DNA from: Candidatus Dormiibacterota bacterium
GTDB taxonomy: Bacteria; Chloroflexota; Dormibacteria; Aeolococcales; Aeolococcaceae
DNA length: 64,000 nucleotides
Reading direction: 5' to 3'
NCBI GenBank assembly: GCA_019245575.1
Contig: JAFARE010000015.1
Location: forward strand, 1-64,000
Shown: piece after piece, positions 9,180 through 16,051 of the stretch
How the letters are laid out: the number at the start of each line of letters is the position of its first letter
Numbering within the stretch: position 1 is the stretch's first letter
Program-made: the position numbers and the translations under genes
The notes under the pieces: model-generated
Databases searched by the model: none
The model's input: the letters and a program-made list of their open reading frames with translations, nothing else
What the model was told of the DNA's origin: nothing

Positions 9180-10400
9180 TCAGCCCGCCGCGCGCTCCGG
9201 AACGCTGTCGCCGGACGCGGCGTCGCGCCGCTGGCGGTTGGCCCGGGTTTCGGGCACCACGCGAGCAGCCATCGAGTCGAACGCCTGGCGCAGTTCGCGA
9301 AGGCCGCTCTCGCGCAGCGCGCTGATGCACAGCGGCGACATCCCCGAGACGTCGCCCAGCGTCAGCCGGCGCGCACGCTGCTCGCGCGCTGACAGCCGGT
9401 CAGCCTTGTTCAGCACGAGCAGCGCCGGCTGGTCACAGCCCATGTCGGCCAGCGTCTCCAGCACCGTGGCCAGCTGCGCTTCGCAGTCCGGATGGGAGGC
9501 GTCGACCACGATCGCGAGCATGTGCGCCTGGCGCACCTCTTCGAGCGTCGCCGCGAACGCCTCGACCAACTCCGTCGGCAGGTTCTGGATGAAGCCGACC
9601 GTGTCGGTGACGATGATTCGCCGCCCTGACGGCAGGTCGAGCCGCCGAGACGTGGGATCGAGCGTGGCGAACAGGAGGTTGTCGGCCAGCACCTCGCTGT
9701 TGGTGAGGTGATTGAGCAGCGTCGACTTGCCCGCGTTGGTGTAGCCGACCAGCGCGCAGGACGCGAGCGGCACGTCGGTGCGCGCGGTGCGGCGCGTCTG
9801 CCGCTGCCGCTCGATCACCGCGAGGCGCGTGCGCAGCCGCTTCACGCGCTGGCGGATGAGCCGCCGGTCCACCTCGATCTGTGTCTCCCCGGGTCCGCCG
9901 CGCAACCCCACGCCGCCGCGCTGCCGTTCGAGGTGGGACCAGCCACCGGCAAGCCGGGGCAGGAGGTGCTCCAGCTGCGCCATCTCGACCTGAACGCGGC
10001 CCTCAGCCGTGGTGGCACGGCGGGCGAAGATGGCGAGGATCACCTCGGTCCGGTCGAGCACCGCCACCTTCCACGCCTCCTGCAGGTTGCGCTGCTGGCG
10101 CGGGGTGAGCGCGTCGTTGCACAGCACCGCGGGGAAGCCGAGCTCGGCGATGCGCGCCGCGAGCGCGTCCACCGCGCCGCTGCGCAGGAACGTCGCGGGG
10201 TGTGGCTCGCGCAGCGTGACGAGGCTGCGTTCGAGCACCGCGGCGCCGAGCGTGCGCGCGAGCTCCTCGAGCTCGTCGAGCTCGATGTCGACGCGCTCGC
10301 GCTGCGCGCGTCCCGGTGCGGTGCCGACGATGACGGCGCGCTTGATGGTGGCGCCGACGCCGGGATCGGCTCCCGATGCCACGGTGTGGGTGGACGGCAT
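9180..10400 (-). CDS. hflX: GTPase HflX
   Basis: Ribosome-associated GTPase implicated in rescue or splitting of stalled and heat-damaged ribosomes. The protein has about 406 residues. The N-terminal HflX domain shows the glycine-rich signature RQRGGVGLRGGPGETQIE, a long helical linker follows, and then the G domain with G1 GYTNAGKSTLL, G3 DTVGF and G4 NKAD. I chose the ATG at 10400 over an in-frame GTG at 10406 because a TAGGCT -10 box ends 6 bases before this ATG, so the mRNA would start at the codon itself. It converges with smpB with a 10-base gap, and DUF3052 lies upstream on the same strand. Confidence 0.94.
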   Translation of the reverse strand: MPSTHTVASGADPGVGATIKRAVIVGTAPGRAQRERVDIELDELEELARTLGAAVLERSLVTLREPHPATFLRSGAVDALAARIAELGFPAVLCNDALTPRQQRNLQEAWKVAVLDRTEVILAIFARRATTAEGRVQVEMAQLEHLLPRLAGGWSHLERQRGGVGLRGGPGETQIEVDRRLIRQRVKRLRTRLAVIERQRQTRRTARTDVPLASCALVGYTNAGKSTLLNHLTNSEVLADNLLFATLDPTSRRLDLPSGRRIIVTDTVGFIQNLPTELVEAFAATLEEVRQAHMLAIVVDASHPDCEAQLATVLETLADMGCDQPALLVLNKADRLSAREQRARRLTLGDVSGMSPLCISALRESGLRELRQAFDSMAARVVPETRANRQRRDAASGDSVPERAAG

Positions 10401-10406
10401 GCGCAC

Positions 10407-10412
10407 AGCCTA
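10407..10412 (-). promoter_or_regulatory. TAGGCT -10 box of hflX (leaderless)
   Basis: On the - strand TAGGCT lies 6 bases before the hflX ATG. The same hexamer sits 7 bases before two other starts in this window (53451 and 63682). At that spacing transcription would begin at or next to the A of the ATG. No clear -35 box is seen. Confidence 0.5.
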
Positions 10413-10450
10413 GTGCGCGCGGCCACGCTGCACCCGCGAGCGGGCGAGCG

Positions 10451-10834
10451 TCAGCGGGGCCGGAGCCGCAGCGCCGACCACACGTCGTCGAGGGCCACCT
10501 GACGGACCGGCTGCACGCCGTCCGCCTCCAGCGCCGCGCGCAGGCTGTCGCGGTTGAGGTCGGTGCCCAATCGGCCGCCCTTCGGGTAGGCGAGCCAGGC
10601 CAGCGCGTCGCGGCGGCCCGCGTCGATGGCCGGCCGCGCCACCGTGCTCAGCTCGTCGCTGCGGATGACAAAGGCGATGACCGCATCGGCGCTCGCCGGG
10701 TCGCGGTCCATCCGTCGCAGGCCGTCGACGTCGTTGAGCAGCGTCCGTTCCAGGGCGCGCGGACAGTTGAGCAGCGCGACCGTCTGGCCGCTCTGCAGCT
10801 GCAGCTTGCCTGCCGCCGCCGGTGGATCACTCAT
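10451..10834 (-). CDS. DUF3052 family protein
   Basis: Small 127-residue cytoplasmic protein of unknown function. It matches my recollection of the DUF3052 family: an opening of the LQLQSGQTVALLNCP type, an alternating hydrophobic core, LAWLAYPKGG with TDLNRD in the middle, and a C-terminal W-x-A-L-R end (VWSALRLRPR). The frame is open upstream, but the ATG at 10834 is preceded by CCAGGAG at good spacing. It is transcribed away from ssrA and lies 50 bases upstream of hflX on the same strand. Family assignment is from memory of the motif pattern. Confidence 0.75.
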   Translation of the reverse strand: MSDPPAAAGKLQLQSGQTVALLNCPRALERTLLNDVDGLRRMDRDPASADAVIAFVIRSDELSTVARPAIDAGRRDALAWLAYPKGGRLGTDLNRDSLRAALEADGVQPVRQVALDDVWSALRLRPR

Positions 10835-10861
10835 GTCTCGGCTCCTGGACCGGCGCGCGGA

Positions 10862-10888
10862 TTGCGAGCGCGGCCGGCTGGGTATCAT
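10862..10888 (+). promoter_or_regulatory. Candidate promoter of ssrA
   Basis: TTGCGA (10862-10867) and TATCAT (10883-10888) are separated by 15 bases. Transcription would start near 10895, giving a 35-base leader removed by RNase P from the tmRNA precursor. The spacer is shorter than ideal. Confidence 0.4.
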
Positions 10889-10929
10889 GGGAAATCGGCA
10901 CGTACGTCCGCGCCGAGCACGGCGTCCAT

Positions 10930-11300
10930 GGGGGCGTTTGGTTTCGACGGGGTCGTGGGTTGCACGATGGCGAGCCGAGCCCCGGGCTCGTAAAACCGGG
11001 AACAACATACGTGCGAATGACGCACCTGTCGCCCTCGCTGCGTAAGTAGCAGAGACGAAGAAAGCTCAGGCTACGGCCTGACGTCGACCGCTCCCGCGGC
11101 CGCGGGGAGCGGACCCGACGTTAATGAAAGTGGCCTCGCCGCCCGCCGGCGTCTCGGCGACGGGTGGGACTCTCACCGAGGCTGGCCGCCACGGAGCCTG
11201 GTCCCAGGGCGCCGCGTCGGTGAGACCAATACCGGGACTACGCTCGTAGAGGTCGTGCGGAACGCGGCTTCGGACCCGGGTTCGACTCCCGGCGCCTCCA
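10930..11300 (+). ncRNA. ssrA: Transfer-messenger RNA (tmRNA)
   Basis: One-piece tmRNA of about 371 bases that rescues stalled ribosomes and tags the incomplete protein. The acceptor stem is formed by GGGGGCG (10930-10936) and CGCCTCC (11293-11299), with a discriminator A at 11300. The CCA is not encoded. The 5' part has GTTTCGACGGGG, and the T arm is CCGGG-TTCGACT-CCCGG near the end. The reading frame that fits is at 11013-11042 and encodes ANDAPVALAA, followed by TAA at 11043. The preceding bases (ATACGT) match the usual region just before the resume codon. It functions with SmpB, encoded at 8696. Confidence 0.96.
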
Positions 11301-11302
11301 AA

Positions 11303-12310
11303 TCAGTTGGCCGACGCCTTGCGATACGCGCCGGGTGACGTGCCGTACTGACGGCGGAACGCCTTGCTGATCGAGACCTCCGAGTCATACCCGGTACGCA
11401 GGGCGATCTCGCGCACACCCGCCTCGCTGGTGCGCAAGTACTCGGCGGCGCGCGACAGGCGGTATCGCGTGAGGCTGCGCATCGGCGTCTCGCCGGTCGC
11501 GCTGCGAAAGCGCTGCGCGAAGGCGGAGCGTGAGAGACCGACCGCAGCGGCGAGCGCCGGCACCGACCACGATTCCTCCGGCCGTTCGCGCATCAGGCGC
11601 AGCGCTCGAGCCACCTGCGGGTCGCGCAGCGGCGAAGTCGACGGCTGCTCCGTCCCCAGCAGGTGCGCGCGCAGCGCCTGTGCCAGGAGCGCGTCGGACA
11701 GCCGCGTGACCACGGCCTCAGCCCCCGGACCGCTCGACGCCATCTCCACCGAGATCATGCGGATCAAGCCGGCGAGCCACTCGGGCGCGCTGCCCTCGTT
11801 CCCGCGCAGGTGGATGACGCGTGGCAGCGTCTCCAGCAGCGGTCGCGCCGGCACCTGGTCGATGGCGAAGCCGCCGCACACGAGCTGCGCGCGCTCGCCG
11901 TCGCCCCCATGCTTCAGCCGGCCGTTGACCGGCGGCGTCGCGGCGAGGATGTCGTCGAGCCAGAGGATGCGGCTGGTCGGAGAGTCCCGGAGCTGGTGGC
12001 CGTCGCCGTGGGGCAAGACGATCAGGTCGCCGGCGTGCAGGCGAATGCCGCCCTCCTGACCCTCCACCTCGAGCCAGGCGCCGCCGGATGTGAGCAGGTG
12101 AAACGCAGGCGCGTCCCGGGTCCCGACGCGGAAGCCCCAGGGCTCGCTCATGTCGGACAGGCAGTACACGGTGCTGGTCACGCTCATTCGCAGCAGCATC
12201 TGGCTCATGCCGTCGGCGGCGGGGAACGTGCCCAGCGCTTTCACGTCACCAGGATCGTATGCCTGTGCGGCGCACCACACGTGCGCCGCGACGCCGGGAT
12301 TCTTAGCCAT
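11303..12310 (-). CDS. AraC-family transcriptional regulator (cupin-type sensor domain)
   Basis: DNA-binding regulator of 335 residues. The N-terminal half looks like the cupin-type AraC-binding domain (MRMSVTSTVYCLSDMSEPWG, then LHAGDLIVLPHGDGHQL). The C-terminal 100 residues are two helix-turn-helix units: WSVPALAAAVGLSRSAFAQRF and VREIALRTGYDSEVSISKAF, ending in GTSPGAYRK. The frame stays open to 12679, but the ATG at 12310 has CCAGGAG upstream and begins the conserved part. It is divergent from the YciI-like gene at 12428, which is the obvious candidate target. Inducer unknown. Confidence 0.9.
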   Translation of the reverse strand: MAKNPGVAAHVWCAAQAYDPGDVKALGTFPAADGMSQMLLRMSVTSTVYCLSDMSEPWGFRVGTRDAPAFHLLTSGGAWLEVEGQEGGIRLHAGDLIVLPHGDGHQLRDSPTSRILWLDDILAATPPVNGRLKHGGDGERAQLVCGGFAIDQVPARPLLETLPRVIHLRGNEGSAPEWLAGLIRMISVEMASSGPGAEAVVTRLSDALLAQALRAHLLGTEQPSTSPLRDPQVARALRLMRERPEESWSVPALAAAVGLSRSAFAQRFRSATGETPMRSLTRYRLSRAAEYLRTSEAGVREIALRTGYDSEVSISKAFRRQYGTSPGAYRKASAN

Positions 12311-12427
12311 TGCGACTCCTGGCGTCTCGGACAACTCTCCGCGCTTCCTGGAGATTCCGCCCGGCGACTCCGCTCCGTAGCGTTGAACGCGGCACCTCAT
12401 GTCCGGGTGCAGTTCGAGGAGGCAGAC

Positions 12428-12733
12428 GTGGCCAAGTTCCTTGTGACCTACATCGGCGGATCCGGTCCTCCAACTGACGCCGCGCAGGCCGAGCAGATCA
12501 AGCAGGCGTTCGGGCGGTGGCTCGGCGAAGCAGGCAGCGCGGTCGTCGATCCCGGCGCGCCGCTCCGCCCCGGTACACACATCGCCACGGGCACGCCCGA
12601 GGCCGGGGTGACGATCGGGGGCTACTCGGTGGTCGAGGCGCCGAGCCTCGACGAAGCCGTGGACATCCTGCGCAGCCATCCCTTCGTGGCCCGCGGGGGC
12701 ACGCTCCAGGTGGACCAGGCCGTCGATATCTAG
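12428..12733 (+). CDS. YciI-like/DGPF domain protein
   Basis: Small protein of 101 residues with the alpha-beta barrel pattern of YciI and sigma-factor-associated DGPF proteins. It starts KFLVTYIG, has a middle helix with EQIKQAFGRWL, then GGYSVVEAPSLDEAVDILRSHPF and a short C-terminal strand. GTG start at 12428 after a strong site, GAGGAGG. Function unknown. The conserved 'sleeve' of such proteins often carries a His/Asp pair, but I cannot assign catalytic residues. It is divergent from the AraC regulator with 117 bases between the starts. Confidence 0.75.
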   Translation: MAKFLVTYIGGSGPPTDAAQAEQIKQAFGRWLGEAGSAVVDPGAPLRPGTHIATGTPEAGVTIGGYSVVEAPSLDEAVDILRSHPFVARGGTLQVDQAVDI

Positions 12734-12753
12734 CCAGACTGCGGGAAAGCCGC

Positions 12754-12769
12754 GCTCGCTTCGGCGAGC
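12754..12769 (+). terminator. Hairpin with TTCG tetraloop after the YciI-like gene
   Basis: GCTCGC (12754-12759), TTCG, GCGAGC (12764-12769): a perfect 6-bp stem closed by a stable UUCG loop, 20 bases after the stop codon. No T-run follows. It could be a weak terminator or an mRNA 3' end. Confidence 0.4.
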
Positions 12770-12810
12770 TCGATCTCCCCGGACGCGCCCTTGGCGACGA
12801 GAGCGCCATA

Positions 12811-12840
12811 TTGACCAAACCTACTGCACCTGCGTATGCT
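12811..12840 (+). promoter_or_regulatory. Candidate promoter of the response regulator gene
   Basis: TTGACC (12811-12816), 18 bases, TATGCT (12835-12840). This is the best sigma70-like match in the intergenic space upstream of the exopolysaccharide locus. Transcription would start near 12847, leaving about 90 bases of leader before the ATG at 12936. Confidence 0.55.
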
Positions 12841-12935
12841 CCCCGTCCACGGCTGGACCGATTCAGCCGAGGGGTAGTGCGGGGGACGCGGGATGGTGCA
12901 AGGCCTCAATCCCATTGCACCCGTGGTGGTTGCAG

Positions 12936-13718
12936 ATGGCTACGGTCCTCGCGCTCGATAAGGATCCGCTCCAGCTCGAGCTGCTCACCGTCCTGCTTCG
13001 GCGCGACGGCCACCGTGTCCTCGCGGCGCAGGACGCTCGCACCACGATGGAGCTGCTGCAGCAACACTCCGTCGACCTGGTGACGGTCGAGACGGCTGGG
13101 CAGCAGGATGGGGTCCGGCTGTGTCAGCGGCTTCGCCAGCTCAATCCCTGGACGCCGCTGATGATCGTGTCCGAAGACGGCGCCGAGGACCACGTGGTGC
13201 GCGGGCTGACCAGTGCCGCCGACGACTACATCACCAAGCCGTATGCGCCCCGAGAGCTTCTCGCCCGCGTCCGCGCGCTGCTGCGCCGCTCGACGCTGAA
13301 CCGCGGCAGCGCGAGCCATGAGGACAGCATCGCAATCGGCGAGGTCAAGCTCGATCAGCAGCACATGGCGGTCGTCGTCAACGGCACGCGGGTCAGTCTC
13401 ACGCCGCGCGAGCTGTCACTGCTGCGTGCGTTCATGGAGAACCCCGACCGCGTGCTGACGCGCGACCAGCTGATGGAGCTGGCGTGGGGCGACGGTTTCG
13501 TCGCCACCCGCAAGGCGGTCGACGTCTACGTGCTGCGCCTGCGCAAGAAGATCCGTCCCTACCTGAGCGGCGACTTCTACGTGCGTTCGCTGCGCGGCTT
13601 CGGCTATGTCTTCTCCGGCTCGCTGCTGCGCACGCTGGATACCGGCGTCCCTCAGGCGCGGCCGAGTGCTGCGAGCGCGGCCACGGTCTCCGGGTGGACG
13701 GCCGGCGCGGGGCGCTGA
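12936..13718 (+). CDS. OmpR/PhoB-type response regulator with Glu at the phospho-acceptor site
   Basis: DNA-binding regulator of 260 residues. The receiver domain (about 1-115) keeps the acidic start LALDKDP, the Ser of the switch (MIVSEDG) and the Lys of ITKPYAPREL. Where the phospho-acceptor Asp is expected (DLVxxD) the sequence reads DLVTVETAG, with Glu at residue 52. The C-terminal winged helix (about 130-225) is normal, with VSLTPRELSLLRAFMENPDRVLTRDQL and a VRSLRGFGYVF end. The ATG at 12936 is preferred to one 21 bases upstream because it begins the domain directly. No histidine kinase gene is adjacent. It sits directly upstream of the antiterminator and exopolysaccharide genes and probably controls them. 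Glu may lock it in an active-like state. Confidence 0.88.
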   Translation: MATVLALDKDPLQLELLTVLLRRDGHRVLAAQDARTTMELLQQHSVDLVTVETAGQQDGVRLCQRLRQLNPWTPLMIVSEDGAEDHVVRGLTSAADDYITKPYAPRELLARVRALLRRSTLNRGSASHEDSIAIGEVKLDQQHMAVVVNGTRVSLTPRELSLLRAFMENPDRVLTRDQLMELAWGDGFVATRKAVDVYVLRLRKKIRPYLSGDFYVRSLRGFGYVFSGSLLRTLDTGVPQARPSAASAATVSGWTAGAGR

Positions 13719-13779
13719 GAGTTACAGGCTCGTAATCGAAGGACCCGCCTCCTCTTACCGCTCTGTAGCCGCCGCTTCC

Positions 13780-13785
13780 TAGCAT
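13780..13785 (+). promoter_or_regulatory. Possible TAGCAT -10 box of the antiterminator gene
   Basis: TAGCAT ends 9 bases before the ATG at 13795 and there is no ribosome-binding site in between. It fits the leaderless pattern seen elsewhere in the window, less closely than the others. No clear -35 box. Confidence 0.3.
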
Positions 13786-13794
13786 CCGGCGCCT

Positions 13795-14295
13795 ATGTGG
13801 CACGTGGTCCACACCGCACCCAATGCCGAGCCGCGCGTGTGCAGAACCCTTGCGCTCGCCGGTCTGGAGACGTACGCCCCTGAGTACCCGCGGGCGCGCA
13901 ACACGAGACCGGGGAGCGTGCGCGACAAGCGCCGTCAGCGGGTGTTCCCAGGCTACGTGCTCTTTGCCGCGCCTGCCGGCTTCAACGCCTGGCACACGGT
14001 GCGATGGGCGCCGGGCGTGCGCTGCGTGCTGGAGCAGGGCGGCGAGGCCGGGGTCGTGGACGACGTGATTGTCGACGAGCTGCGTCGCCGGCTGGCGCTG
14101 CTCCCGCCTCGCACGCTCGCATCCTCGTTTCGCGCCGGGCAGCGAGTCGTCATCGACCGCGGCCCACTGGCGACCCTCGATGCGCTGTTCGACCGCCCCG
14201 CAGGCGCGTCGGATCGAGTGCAGATCCTGGTCAACCTTCTCGGACGTCAGCTGTCGGTGGAGATCGACGCCGCGAGCCTGCGCGCCGCGGTCTGA
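13795..14295 (+). CDS. NusG-family specialised antiterminator (RfaH/UpxY/LoaP type)
   Basis: Transcription elongation factor of 166 residues. The NGN domain (about 1-95) has the typical opening WHVVHTAPNAEPRVCRTL and the hallmark VFPGYVLFAA. The C-terminal KOW domain (about 105-160) has FRAGQRVVIDRGPLATLDALF and ILVNLLGRQLSVEID. Housekeeping NusG is normally in the secE-rplK region, so a second copy at the head of a 30-kb polysaccharide locus points to a specialised factor that keeps RNA polymerase going through one long operon. The gene is followed by a 100-base gap containing a large hairpin, the expected kind of loading site. Its target is inferred from position. Confidence 0.87.
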   Translation: MWHVVHTAPNAEPRVCRTLALAGLETYAPEYPRARNTRPGSVRDKRRQRVFPGYVLFAAPAGFNAWHTVRWAPGVRCVLEQGGEAGVVDDVIVDELRRRLALLPPRTLASSFRAGQRVVIDRGPLATLDALFDRPAGASDRVQILVNLLGRQLSVEIDAASLRAAV

Positions 14296-14323
14296 CCTCA
14301 CGCCGCCGGCACCACCCCTTTTT

Positions 14324-14376
14324 CGGACACGAGGTGTTCGGAGCGGCGGAGCCTGCTCATCGAACCCGAGTGTCCG
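14324..14376 (+). promoter_or_regulatory. Long multi-part RNA hairpin in the leader of the exopolysaccharide operon
   Basis: Nested complementary segments: CGGACAC (14324-14330) with GTGTCCG (14370-14376), GTTCG (14336-14340) with CGAAC (14361-14365), GAGC (14341-14344) with GCTC (14355-14358), and GGC (14345-14347) with GCC (14351-14353). This gives 19 base pairs in one arm, with an internal loop GAGGT/CCGA. No T-run follows, so it is not a standard terminator. A T5 run precedes it (14319-14323). It lies between the antiterminator gene and the first biosynthetic gene. LoaP-type factors are known to act on a leader hairpin, and RfaH acts on ops DNA. Confidence 0.6.
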
Positions 14377-14395
14377 CTGATCACCTCGAGAGCGA

Positions 14396-14986
14396 ATGGC
14401 ACTGAGCATCGAACCAGCCGCGACCCGCGCCGTGCTGAGCGGCCACATCGCCGCCGTGCGCGACGCGTTGGCGCGTATCCCGGTGGAGTCGATCGAGCGC
14501 GTCGTCGACATCATCATGCAAGCCCACGAGCGCGCCCGCCACATCTACATCGTGGGCAACGGCGGCAGCGCGTCGACGGCGACGCACTTCGCCTGCGACC
14601 TGGGCAAGGCGACGATCATCGACGGCCGCGCCCGCCTCCGCGTCACGTCGCTCACCGACAACATCGCGCTGGTGACGGCGTGGGCCAACGACGCATCATA
14701 TGAACGCGTCTTCGCCGAGCAGCTGATGAACGTGCTCAACGCCGGTGACGTCGTCATCGCGGTCAGCGCCAGCGGCAACTCTCCCAATGTGCTCGCCGCC
14801 GTCGACGTTGCACGGGTGCTCGACGCGGTGACGGTCGGCCTCGTCGGCTTCAGCGGAGGCCGCTTGCAGCGAAGCGTCGACGCCGCCGTGCACGTCGCCG
14901 CGGACGACTACGGCGTGGTGGAGGACTGCCACCTCGTGCTCGAGCACGCGATCACCGACTCGGTGCGGAGCCGGCTCCGTGCGTGA
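14396..14986 (+). CDS. SIS-domain phosphoheptose isomerase-like protein (GmhA type)
   Basis: Predicted to convert sedoheptulose 7-phosphate to D-glycero-D-manno-heptose 7-phosphate. It has 196 residues with a single SIS domain: sugar-phosphate loop IVGNGGSASTATHFACDL, then LVTAWANDASYERVFAEQL and the second loop VIAVSASGNSPNV, typical of the GmhA group. The C-terminal EDCHLVLEHAITDSV carries the usual His/Glu residues. It is the first gene of the long polysaccharide operon and is followed 18 bases later by a GHMP kinase that would act on its product. Confidence 0.87.
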   Translation: MALSIEPAATRAVLSGHIAAVRDALARIPVESIERVVDIIMQAHERARHIYIVGNGGSASTATHFACDLGKATIIDGRARLRVTSLTDNIALVTAWANDASYERVFAEQLMNVLNAGDVVIAVSASGNSPNVLAAVDVARVLDAVTVGLVGFSGGRLQRSVDAAVHVAADDYGVVEDCHLVLEHAITDSVRSRLRA

Positions 14987-15004
14987 ACGACGCGCAGCGG
15001 CGCT

Positions 15005-16051
15005 GTGGCAGCGATGCTAATTGCACGAGCGCCGGTGCGGCTGAGCCTTGCGGGCGGCGGCACCGACCTGGAGGCGTACTACGCGCGGTACGGCGGCGCC
15101 GTCCTGAGCACCACCATCGACAAATACTTCTACGTCATCGTCTCGTCGAGCGACGCGCCGCACATCCAGGTCTCGTCGTCGGACTATCACACCTTCTTCC
15201 GGCAGGGCTTCGACGATGAGCCGATCTGGGACGGCGACCTGCGGCTGCCGCGCGCGATCATCGACCACTTCGGCGTGCATTCAGGGATCAACGTCTTCCT
15301 CGCGTCCCAGGTCCCACCGGGGACCGGGTTGGGGTCCTCCAGCACCGTCGCCGTCGCGCTGATCAAGGCGATGGCGCAGCTGTGCCGGCAGCCGATGTCG
15401 CCCGGCAGCATCGCCGACCTGGCGTGTCATATCGAGATCGACCGCCTGGGAATGCCGATCGGGCGGCAGGACCAGTATGCCGCCGCCTTCGGCGGCTTCA
15501 ACTTCATCGAGTTCTCCGCAGACGGTGTCGCCGTCACGCCACTGGACCTGCAGGACGACGTCGTCGTCGCCCTGGAGCAGCGGCTGATGCTGTTCTTCAC
15601 GGGCCGGTCGCGAGATTCAGCCAGGATCCTGCGCGAACAGAAGCGCAACAGCGAGCGCAACCGCGCCGTCGCCATCGAGAACCTGCACGTGATCCACGAG
15701 ACGGCGTTCGAGCTCCGCCATGCGTTTGCGCGTGGCGACGTAAGTGCGCTGGGGGAGTGCTTGCATCGGACCTGGCAGGCGAAACGGCGCCTTGCGTCCG
15801 GCATCAGCGACCCGTGGATCGACCAGTGGTACGAAGCCGCTCGCGATGCCGGGGCAGCCGGCGGCAAGATCACCGGGGCGGGTGGTGGCGGGTTCCTGCT
15901 GCTCTACTGCGAGCCGGAGTGCCAGGCGGCCGTCACGACGACGCTCGAGGGTTTGGGGCTGACCGCCATGGACTTCCGCTTCGAGACTGGCGGCGCGATG
16001 GTGATCGTCAACACGATGTACGCGCCCACGCGCGCGGTCCAGCATGCGTGA
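15005..16051 (+). CDS. GHMP kinase, D-glycero-D-manno-heptose 7-phosphate kinase-like (HddA type)
   Basis: Sugar kinase of 348 residues predicted to phosphorylate heptose 7-phosphate at C1 on the way to a GDP- or ADP-heptose donor. Motif 1 is RAPVRLSLAGGGTDLEAYY, the ATP loop is PPGTGLGSSSTVAVALI, and motif 3 is GKITGAGGGGFLLLY. GTG at 15005 is used. An ATG three codons later (15014) is equally possible. Together with the preceding isomerase it suggests a heptose or related sugar in the polymer, but GmhB and HddC are not seen in the window. A related fucokinase-like specificity is possible. Confidence 0.83.
   Translation: MAAMLIARAPVRLSLAGGGTDLEAYYARYGGAVLSTTIDKYFYVIVSSSDAPHIQVSSSDYHTFFRQGFDDEPIWDGDLRLPRAIIDHFGVHSGINVFLASQVPPGTGLGSSSTVAVALIKAMAQLCRQPMSPGSIADLACHIEIDRLGMPIGRQDQYAAAFGGFNFIEFSADGVAVTPLDLQDDVVVALEQRLMLFFTGRSRDSARILREQKRNSERNRAVAIENLHVIHETAFELRHAFARGDVSALGECLHRTWQAKRRLASGISDPWIDQWYEAARDAGAAGGKITGAGGGGFLLLYCEPECQAAVTTTLEGLGLTAMDFRFETGGAMVIVNTMYAPTRAVQHA

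Noticed and set aside
12754-12769. TTCG hairpin as a definite intrinsic terminator
   Set aside because: The stem is good but no T-run follows, so it is kept only as a possible terminator.
13795-14295. Gene at 13795 as the housekeeping nusG
   Set aside because: No secE or ribosomal protein genes nearby, and placement at the head of a polysaccharide operon with a leader hairpin points to a specialised paralogue.
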